The position numbers were made by a program, and so were the translations under genes. A stretch of 55,728 nt of DNA from Saksenaea vasiformis B4078 (lineage: Eukaryota; Mucoromycota; Mucoromycetes; Mucorales; Saksenaeaceae), in NCBI GenBank assembly GCA_000697055.1, contig JNDT01001786.1, positions 1 through 55,728 on the forward strand, written 5' to 3'. Numbering within the stretch: position 1 is the first letter of the stretch; every line of letters begins with the position of its first letter. The notes under the pieces were generated by a model. It was not told the DNA's origin and made no database searches. It worked only from the letters and a program-made list of their open reading frames with translations. Below, piece after piece: positions 45,231 through 53,675 of the stretch.

Positions 45231-45813
45231 GAAGCAATGTCCTTTAGTTCAAGTCCTTATAAAAGCGTTGATTATTCGAATCATTATAGAATAGCATGAT
45301 TTTTTTTTGCTTTGTATCGTTGTAGAAAAGTGCTATTTAATTCCAATCAAGGTGAGAAAGGCTTGATCGAAATACCAGAGCTGCACTGTTATGGCAAGGT
45401 GTAGGGGACTTTTTGAAAGACGGCTCGTATGAAACGGACAAATCTCCGTAAATGAAAGGCCATACTTAATCGTGTGTCATACTCCTATACACAAGTCGGA
45501 AGATATTGAACAGCTTAACGTTGAGCAGTCTCTATGGCTTGCGTCTCTCATACACACAGAACCTGGGATAACTGCCGAAGTGGCGTTTGAGGAAAGTTCT
45601 ACTCGTGTAACTTTGAGCAAGAGATAATACCTCTCTAACTCAAGGTAGGTATTCAGCACAATTACCTGGAGCTTCAGCAGTGCTTGATGATTACAAACTA
45701 CGCATCTATCAAGCCTGGCAGATATCCTGCTGGAGTTGTGGTAAGTTTACATGCCTATTGTAGGAGTTTATTTAATGCAATCTATTTGACAACAGAGAAT
45801 GACAGGAAACCGT

Positions 45814-46653
45814 CTAGATCTTATCGCGGCCACTGGTGCCATCACTCTTCACCCAATCCAAGCCATAACGGCTGGCGGGGGCTTGGTAGGGGTTCAATTT
45901 TTCAAGTACCTCCTCCACTGTGTTGCAGAGAACAAAGATGTTGGCGCTGCCAGCATGTACAAAGTTCTCTATATAGATAGTTTAGAAACAAAATATGCTG
46001 TAGAAAAGGTTTACCCTTGACAGAGTGTTCGACCCACTGAACAAAAAGATCGAAGTAATTCTTTGTATTCAGCAATAGGATTGGCTTCGAGTGGATATTG
46101 AGCTGCGACCAGGTAATCATTTCTAGCATTTCTTCCATTGTTCCAAATCCACCAGGGAGAACAACAAAAGCATCGCACTATTAGAAAAAGAATTAAGTCT
46201 ATTATTTACGAAAAGAGGTGTTTACATTATCACCCATCGTTCGTTTTCTTGTGTGCATATCAGGCACAACTGTCACCTCGCCGATCTGCTTGCTTCCATG
46301 TCTGAGCAGCGGGTCAGGAACGATCGCTTTGACACGGCCACCTTTTTCAAGCACCGCCTTCGAAACGGCACCCATAAGACCCACGGAACCACCACCTTTT
46401 ACACGTGAGTACATTCAAATGTTTACATGTCCTTACCATAGACTAAAGTATATGATTTGTCTCCAAGAGCTCTTCCTAATGCTAATGTGCAATGGTAAGG
46501 AATGAGTTGATTCTTGCGGAGGGCCAAGTTACCTGCTGCTTCTTTAGCGTATATGGTATCAGCTCCTGAAGCTGAGCCGCAGAATACGCATACGCTTTTA
46601 ATTTCCTTAGCGGGTGCAGGCGTTGCACCCAAGAAAGGCAAAGTGGTGGCCAT
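45814..46653 (-). CDS. LOG-family phosphoribohydrolase (cytokinin-activating type)
   Basis: Five exons on the minus strand, 46653-46533, 46481-46437, 46395-46226, 46177-46015 and 45968-45814, give 217 residues, the usual LOG length. LOG enzymes release free bases from nucleoside 5'-monophosphates; in plants and some fungi this makes active cytokinin. Visible motifs are [10 protein letters not shown] near residue 20, [14 protein letters not shown], the M-H-x-R-K motif ([14 protein letters not shown]) and the signature [16 protein letters not shown]. All are needed for catalysis in the family and all are intact. Intron 1 (46482-46532, 51 nt) is in frame and free of stops, so retention would insert 17 residues. 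A TATATAAAG box lies 38 bp upstream. Older databases call this family lysine decarboxylase, which is not its activity. Confidence 0.93.
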
Positions 46654-46690
46654 GTCAAGTACTTGCCGCAGCAGAATAGCAGGCAGGACT

Positions 46691-46700
46691 CTTTATATAT
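46691..46700 (-). promoter_or_regulatory. TATA box of the LOG gene
   Basis: On the minus strand ATATATAAAG lies about 38 bp upstream of the LOG ATG at 46653 and inside the 148-bp gap to the next gene's stop. Spacing suits a short 5' leader. Confidence 0.5.
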
Positions 46701-46800
46701 GGTAGTCAGTAGCAGTCATGGTGGGACCATTGATGGAGTGAGTCAGAGCTGGTCGGCTGGATTCGAAGTGGTTAATCATTTTGTAACCTTATCCTGGAAG

Positions 46801-47350
46801 TTAAGTTTCTGTTAAAAGCGTTGTACTCCATGCCACAATCCCGAGGTCACGGTAAGGACTTTCTCTGCGGCTATCCATAAACCACATTATCCAAAGTGCT
46901 ACCGGATAACTAGTCAAAACGAGAGCCATGAAACCATAGATGCGGAGTCTTGGGAATGCTTCGACGGCGGAGTGATAGTTTCTCGCGGTGCCGACTCCCA
47001 GACTGTAGGAATTCTTACAAGAAATCGATTCCAAAAGATGTAATTTAATTGTGTACATTTTAACTAACACACCTGGGATCAGCTTTGCGCTGAGAAGGGA
47101 AGGGAGCGAATAATAACGAATCCAAATAGCAGTATTAACCGAAAGCCCAAATTGAATGTCATGCTTTAAGAAAGGACAAACAAAAACTATATGGCAGTAC
47201 TGTAATTGACGTTACCTTTCTAGATGCTTCAACGAAGGCAGGGTCACTGGAACAGATAAATATGTATATTACCTACTTGTGCTCATCTAGAAGAGGACGA
47301 CCAAGTTCTCGTGAATTTCCAAAGGTTGGGAGAATAGCGCGTGCCTGCAT
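46801..47350 (-). CDS. Small predicted membrane protein, unknown function
   Basis: Four exons, 47350-47277, 47246-47216, 47163-47069 and 47002-46801, would give 133 residues. The last exon is the strongest part: GTARNYHSAVEAFPRLRIYG, then a hydrophobic segment FMALVLTSYPVALWIMWFM and a charged turn DSRRESPYRD. A second hydrophobic stretch is SLPSLLSAKLIPGVLG. The exon chain closes in phase, but intron 1 would be only 30 nt (GTAGGT...TTCCAG), shorter than any other intron here, so the first exon is doubtful. It runs in the same direction as LOG and stops 148 bp before the LOG ATG. I do not recognise the family. Confidence 0.5.
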
Positions 47351-47895
47351 GACTCCCGTTGACTTGGTTAAAAAGCTCTTTTTCTTATATACGTAGGTGA
47401 CCCTTCTTAAGTTCGTTTGTGCTATCAGATAGCAGCATTTGTTTCAATCAAGTATTCTTTTTAAGATGCCGAGTAGCACTCGGATGTTATACATCTATTT
47501 GACAACTTTAAGATCGGCTAATGATTTTACCTCTAAAATTGCTGGATATCTGCCGACTAAGTAAAGCATGGATACCGTTGTGATATCACAAGACAGCAAT
47601 TTTATTTTCTTTGTTCTTTTCTTTCTTTCTTTCTTTCTTTTTTTATTTTTTGGGAAACTGGCTCGCCTTAATTAAGCGGTGCAGGGCATTTTCAAAGTTC
47701 CCAACTTTAGCAGATAAGCCCTCCAGCTACTGTGAAGCTAATGATTGGTGGACTTGCAAACCGTTAAATAAGTTTATTTTTCAACTGTATTCGCAATACA
47801 TGTAAAAGCAACATGGTCAGCGCGCTTAGGCGAATGTTCGGAAATTTTGTATATAGTGTATGAAATCGTTTTCCTATTCTAGAGATGATAAATTA
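47351..47895. other. Intergenic with TTTC microsatellite
   Basis: A pyrimidine tract TTTCTTTCTTTCTTTC lies at about 47622-47640, followed by T runs. No coding sequence is supported. Confidence 0.6.
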
Positions 47896-48100
47896 GTATG
47901 CGATGTCCGAGCGAATGCTGGCGTTCTAACAAACACGGTTGATTGAAATAATCGCTGCTGTACGATAGCACAAATGTTTCTAAAGAGAATACACTTGATT
48001 TATGTAGAAAAGGCCTTTTGAAAGAGACAGATGTGTGATGCGCGAAAACACAGCATTTACTCAACATTCGGACGTTCACAAAGACATAACCATCCTCCTT
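47896..48100 (+). repeat. About 190-bp dispersed repeat R2, copy A
   Basis: It aligns with 53285-53480 and 55205-55405, all on the same strand. Shared blocks include TCGCTGCTGTACGATAG, TTTCTAAAGAGAATACACT, TTTGAAAGAGA and CAGCATTTACTCAACATTCGG. Imperfect inverted ends (TGTCCGAGCGAATGCTG against CGTCCGAA...AAATGCTG) suggest a MITE. Confidence 0.7.
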
Positions 48101-48244
48101 AGTCCGTTTAAATGGCTGACCGAATGACAAGCGTCGATCTTCGATAAAATCCTGAGGAAGTTTTTGCAGCATTCCGCATTTGTTCCATCAAAATCAGATA
48201 AAGCAGGATGTAAGCCATGTATTTCTTCAGTGTCTTATTTATAG

Positions 48245-48593
48245 TTAGCGTACTTTCAGGTGTAGCAAGTTGCCAAACCATTCCACCAATTTGTCGGCGA
48301 ACTCCAAAGGGGATTTAGAGATAGAAATACCGGTTAGGGGTGTAGCCACGTACAGCCCCTGATCTACCAACGTCAACGAAACAATTTCTGCTTTGTTTCC
48401 TATAGTGATAACAGTGGTAATGAGAACTTCACTATTTACAGGTTAACAATGGCCACTTATCACACAGCTGGATACTGCAAACACCGATATTTGTAGCATC
48501 TAAGGATTGACACTCGCTTATGAATTCATTCAAGATTATTTTGGATTCGATCGGTAGCTTTAATTTATCACTGTTGAGCTCTGTCCTATCCAT
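48245..48593 (-). CDS. Candidate small gene, exon structure unresolved
   Basis: An ATG at 48593 opens 53 codons (SKIILNEFISECQSLDATNI, then VCSIQLCDKWPLL) to a TAG at 48432. A second open segment ends at 48245 and reads AEIVSLTLVDQGLYVATPL and FADKLVEWFGNLL. Both look protein-like. The obvious GTAAAT...CACTATAG splice would create TGA at the junction. Using the donor at ATCG-GTGTTTGC instead keeps the frame and gives about 90 residues. I do not recognise the product, and it may be a pseudogene. Confidence 0.3.
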
Positions 48594-48870
48594 TCTGTGG
48601 GAAGCCTCTAAGGTAGTACTTCAGATATATCGCTGAGTAAGGAAAGAAAGATGTACCCTCGAAACGTTTCATTGCAGTCGACTATGACATCGTAGACTCT
48701 CCTCCTAAACAAACGTCAATGTCTCAACCATTTCAAGCTCTTCATATCTAAGTTATCACTTGTACTTCGGGCATCGAGGGAGTATCAACCGTGAAAGTTC
48801 GTGAGGCACGGTTATAGGATCTCATTCTTGCGAAAAAGAACCAGGGGCTATCATTATTTATACTGCTTAT
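48594..48870. other. Intergenic, nothing firm
   Basis: A minus-strand stretch around 48610-48710 reads protein-like (VYDVIVDCNETFRGYIFLSL), but no start or splice makes sense of it. It may be an upstream part of the candidate gene at 48245-48593. Confidence 0.3.
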
Positions 48871-48874
48871 TGAA

Positions 48875-50000
48875 TTCCTTTTTATGCTGCTCGAAATAAA
48901 TCTTGCATCCATCAACTATCTAATTTGCGCTAAAGAACGATTGTTCATATGTTTTTACTTAGCCAGAATATCAATTAACGTATATGAACTTGGACCCTCC
49001 AATGGATGCATAATTTATTCGACAAATGATAAAAAAGAATCCGTGTTAGAAAATGGAAAAAGACATGGATTTCATCTTACTTATCCTCGGGAGGTATTGC
49101 CATCCATCGGTGGCGTCCTGCCGTCGCATCTGGCGTGGTAAGGGCGGTCGTTGGTAGACGTTGGCCTCAGTGAGCGGCCACGTCTGGCTTTGGCGACCGC
49201 ACAGGACTCGAAGTGATGTAACATCTGGCGATCTATCGTGGAATGATACTGACTGTGTGACAACTGTAGTATCGAGCTATATCAAATGGTCTAGTGCGAT
49301 TATAAGCGGATGTTTAATTAAATATATCTGAACTAACTCAGGAACTCCGTTACTGACGCGATCCAGCGTTATATAAATATCACCACCTAGTGTAGTCTTG
49401 ATCTCTTGTTCTGATTCCAGAATAAACTCCCCTACACTTCGGTTTCATTGTATTCCTTGTTTTCCACACTTTTATTTCAACCTTTACGACTACACGATAC
49501 AACAACAACATTTACTTACTTGAATGACGGGAGCGCAGCACGAACACGGCCAATACATCCCCGGACATTTAGGTCGTGCAGTCTAAATGACAGTCAGAGA
49601 ATATGAATAAGATTGTGTGCGTGACGCTGGCATCTTTATCGGGGATGTTAAAGAGAAGCAGATCCAAAGAAAAACTTGAAACGGAATGTCTCTCTTAAAC
49701 ACGGATCGCTCTCCTTCGTCTGAAACTTGATTTTGTGATAAATAATACCATCTTCAACAGTGAAATCCTGTTTCTAACGCACTGTTTGCATGAGATAACA
49801 GGAATCCGATCACTGATATATCATTTGCATGAGACAAAAGAATCGTACTTCTCACACACTCTTCGTGTGAAACAAAACATTCGACCGTTGATACGTCTTT
49901 TGCATCAGACGAGGATCCCTACCCCCTACCGCGATGCAATGAAACACATCATTAAAGCGTCATCTGCACGACACAATAAGATCTATCTCTGATATATATT
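48875..50000 (+). repeat. Long R1 family copy with 38-bp-unit tail
   Basis: The head (TTTTATGCTGCTCGAAATAAA at about 48880) is followed by diverged body sequence and a TCCTCGGGAGGTA block. The CATCTTTATCGGGGATGTTAAA and CAGATCCAAAGAAAAA blocks lie at 49630-49675. An array of about five 38-bp units with TTTGCATGAGACAAAAGAAT sits at 49755-49960. The arrangement is the mirror image of 43505-44505, so head, body and array belong to one element type. Confidence 0.6.
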
Positions 50001-50501
50001 TTTAGTCAGGTAATGGGAAGCTATCGATGACACAAACGCAACATAAAAGAAGACAGCAGGTAAGTCATAGCGTTGAACGAACGTTAAAAGACATGCTTCA
50101 AAGTTCACAGTTCATGAAAGCAACGCCAAACAATTTGAATGGATGCAAAATCAAAGGAAAAAAGACCTGTAGCTCCCCTTGATGACTGAATCCAACAGTG
50201 TTGTCTGCCTCGCCGATTAGGAACACTGGTATAGACGTTGTTTGCAGAATGGATGTATCAATATAATTATGGTAACTGCAATAAAGTAGACTATGGATCC
50301 GTCGTGTTGTAAAAGCTAATCCTCATTCATACTTTGAAAAAAGCGTTAGACGGCATGGAGGCTCAGAGTGCTTTTCCACTATTACTTCAGTATCCTTCTG
50401 TAAGAAACCAATAGACACCGCTTAAGGGTAGCTTTTATTGCAATGACAGCAATACGTCAGTGAAGTAACTTCAACGTTTGAATAAACTAAATCAAGCTGT
50501 T

Positions 50502-50972
50502 CTAGTAGTAATCATCCTGCAACTGTACATGCGATCGATGGAGTTCTCTGAAGTCATCGAGGAGTGGTTGGACATCTGCTCGCACCTTCAGGTTCGTAAC
50601 GGGCTCTTCTGTCGCACTCTGACCAATGAACGTCAAGAGTTGGCCATTACCCTGGATTCGAATGTGCAGAGCCTCCGTATCATCATTGATAAGTGCTGCG
50701 TAACGTCCGTCAAAAGCAGAAATGTCATCGACTTCGATATAACCGCGGACAACCTTTCCAGGGTAAGCTTCGGTTAGATGTTGAGGTCTTTCCAATTGCC
50801 AGAAATTAGCACGAATAGTTTTGCGAATTGTGGGAAGGTCAATGAGGGTAAAGTAAGGTGGTGGAAAAATACGAGGTGACGGAAGAAATTTAAGGACTGC
50901 TGGATATCTAGCCGCCGAGACAGCAGCAACGAGGAAAGTAAAGGCTGCAAGAAGACTTGTTTGTAGCTTCAT
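50502..50972 (-). CDS. Small secreted protein, unknown function
   Basis: A single exon encodes 156 residues. The first 20 (MKLQTSLLAAFTFLVAAVSA) form a clear signal peptide with an A-x-A cleavage site. The mature part contains PSPRIFPPPYFTLIDLPTIR, HLTEAYPGKVVRGYIEVDD and ALHIRIQGNGQLLTFIG, and has no cysteine. It has no second membrane segment and no GPI signal. I recognise no domain. Codon usage and lack of stops argue for a real gene. A TATA-like box lies about 50 bp upstream. Confidence 0.75.
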   Translation of the reverse strand: MKLQTSLLAAFTFLVAAVSAARYPAVLKFLPSPRIFPPPYFTLIDLPTIRKTIRANFWQLERPQHLTEAYPGKVVRGYIEVDDISAFDGRYAALINDDTEALHIRIQGNGQLLTFIGQSATEEPVTNLKVRADVQPLLDDFRELHRSHVQLQDDYY

Positions 50973-51022
50973 GATTGTCAGAAGAGTGGATGGACGATTA
51001 ACCTGGCGTCCGTTCGCTGAGA

Positions 51023-51030
51023 CTTTTATA
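51023..51030 (-). promoter_or_regulatory. TATA box of the small secreted protein gene
   Basis: TATAAAAG on the minus strand lies about 50 bp upstream of the ATG at 50972. Confidence 0.5.
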
Positions 51031-52400
51031 CTAATTAAAAACTCTCTTCTTCGTTTACATGGTTCTCACGGTGTCCATATGAAACGCGAGCTTGATGCTC
51101 CGTTCCATCCATCCAACTAAACACTATATGCGTTCAGCAAACCAAAGATTAGGACGCAAACATGCGAGCCTTTGCTAACGTTTCACAGTCTTGGATTGGA
51201 TGATTAACTTGTAGAAACATGGCGTTTCTCAGGGCATATTGTCTAACAGAGCTCTCAATCAACAAGGCAATACGCATTGGTTGGGATAACCTAAATAGTA
51301 GAACGCCGTATCTTTATTAGGTCAATTTCTCAAACACAAATTGTGTCGTCGTTAACGAAATGACGCCTTTAGTATTTATGCTTGCGCTTTCATCGTAAGA
51401 CAACGGTTGTAAGACAATAGAGAAACCAAATAAAGCCGCAATTTCCTTACAGCTCATAGTGCTGTTCCGTAATATGTATCGTAACAACCTATAGAGCTCA
51501 GACACCAATATAGAGCGCCTTAGGACAGGTTAGAGCACATCTACGACAGACTATGCTGTTTGTGTAACAGCAATGGTCTCTAAGAGGTCCTTCCAGTTAT
51601 GTGTAGCTCCTAGAGCTCTGTAATAACCACTTGGGAACCAAATAAGCGAGCTGATGATGCTCTCATTTGCGCAAAACCTGTTGTCTCTAACTTATAATAG
51701 TGCTAAATGTAGAAAGGATGGACTGCAAAGGTCTTACAAAGTTCAACTTTCTATCCTCTATGAGAGTTCCCTATGTAACATACTGTCGCATGTTACTGAC
51801 TAACATGGCCTTGGGCAATTACAGATTTGTGTAGGGGACTTTACAACCTCAAACGCATCACTCAGGCAAGCGTACGTCTACAACGGTCCGACGTTGGTTT
51901 GATAGAATGTGGCGTAAAAAACGCCCAAAATTAAGGTTGAAGGGGACAAAACAAAAGGAAGAGGTATTTTTGGTGTAACGAAGTGCAGCTGTAATCCGCA
52001 AATGTGAAAGATGTGTCAAAGTTTATGACACAGTAGATACTTTTCCCACAACTATCATAAGACTTGGAGTTCGAGTCAAGTCTAGACTGTCCTACGCATA
52101 TGATCTCTACTTCCGGTGGGTTTGCTTACGCTCGCCTAAAAGTCAGCCGATTGTTGAGTAAGTTCGACCGATCCTGGTGTTTATATCTATCATTCTCAAG
52201 TATCCTTGCTTTGTAGCGACAATTTGACATTCTTGTTGCAGCAAAAATGAAATGTATTGATGCTGGAAATGGCAATGTGTCTTTCGAAGAAGATCTAATG
52301 TGGCCGCCATTGCCTTTGACAATCATTCAGATGGTCTTTTTCACATTGACACAACCAAATTCTAATGAATACGCTGAGTATTGTGCGCCATCCTTCCAAT
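51031..52400. other. 1.37-kb intergenic stretch
   Basis: AT-rich, with no coding sequence, repeat copy or RNA gene that I can support. The open frames at 51317-51508 and 52126-52326 carry no recognised motif. Confidence 0.5.
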
Positions 52401-52772
52401 GGATCATCTTTCAATTGTTTGTGGTTCCCAACCAAGAGTCTCCGTTTTCCAAACGGCGCACCAGCTCATCACAGAATGTTCAATCAAATCGAAATCGGGA
52501 ACCTGTATTGGCCAACTTGGCATTACGGAGATACCCTTTTCTTCTTTCCACTACCTTGCGTCTTTTCCTCCATTGCTCGCAGAGCCATCCTCTTGGAATA
52601 AATATAAACCTTCATATTGTTGTTCTTTATGAATAGAGACGAACTCCTCCCCTAAGATATCGAGATACATTTCTTGATTCATCGTCTCCAGGACTACGGT
52701 GATGGAGCCGAATCCAGCAGCCGTGAGGTGACCTGTCGTATTCCAACATCCTTCATTCATTGTCAGAGACAT
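52400..52772 (-). pseudogene. Relic of a Tc1-like transposase
   Basis: The minus strand reads LTAAGFGSITVVLETMNQEM, LYLFQEDGSASN (second catalytic Asp region) and, in a shifted frame, SWPIQVPDFDLIEHSVMSW, the decayed form of the SPDLNPIEHxW motif that carries the third acidic residue of Tc1 (DD34E) transposases. Between them the frame is broken by stops near 52551. The N-terminal helix-turn-helix and the first Asp are not found. Confidence 0.7.
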
Positions 52773-53284
52773 TGCTAGCCAATGATTGATACGCTACCAT
52801 AAAGAGATCATGTTTCTACTTCGAAATGATCTAGAGCACAGAATGTGGAGTTTGAGTCGCTTCCATATTAGCCCTTATTCCGGATGTCTTTGTTTTCCAC
52901 GATCTGCTCTCGATCTATTCTCCATGAAAAGTGCGTTAAGAAAGATTCAACACAGAATGACGGCTATGTCTTGGATACATAGATGTCTGTGCAATTATGG
53001 AATATAGTCTGATCTATCTGTTTCCGTGAACGATTTTGTTGTACAAGAAGGAACGTTTTTGTTTCAATAAAGGATTATCTAAGCCTCGTTGGCTTCTCTT
53101 GTCTCTTGTGTTTTCGCACTATCCTCCTGATTTTTCAGACCCCAAAGCATCACTGGATCACCGCAAAACTACGTTGTATTCCCGATATGCTTCTCCATGA
53201 GAACTTTCTCAGGTTTACGCCCTCGTTCCCGGAAATCATTGTCAGGGACGAGAATAGGGACTCATGCAATCAAATGACTAAATA

Positions 53285-53480
53285 CGCAATGTCTGAGCAA
53301 CCGCCAGTGTTCTAATAAAATACAGTTTTGGATTTAAATGATTGCCGCTGTACGGTAGTAAAAGCGTTTCTAAAGAGAATGCACTCATTATATTTAGAAA
53401 AGGTCTTTGAAAGAGATGATGTGTGTTGCGGGAACACGCAGCATTCACTCAACTTTCGGATGTTCCGAGACATGATCACC
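53285..53480 (+). repeat. R2 repeat, copy B
   Basis: It matches copies A (47896) and C (55205) in the same orientation, with TTGCCGCTGTACGGTAG, TTTCTAAAGAGAATGCACT and CACTCAACTTTCGGATGTTC. Sequence just to its right (53490-53560) resembles, in decayed form, the N-terminal coding region near 55500, so it may sit in a fragment of a second transposase copy. Confidence 0.65.
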
Positions 53481-53675
53481 CTCCATAGAGCAGATCTATG
53501 GATACATATCGTGGAAAAGAAGATTGGCAATATGCTCTTGTACGGCATGATTGTATGCAAAAGGCAATGGTCCATAAACCCTCATGTGGGTGCTATGGTG
53601 CGTACATTTAATAATGAACAACTTTCAATTCGATTTCAATTTCATAATTTAAAATTCCGATCTCGGAGATAAATT

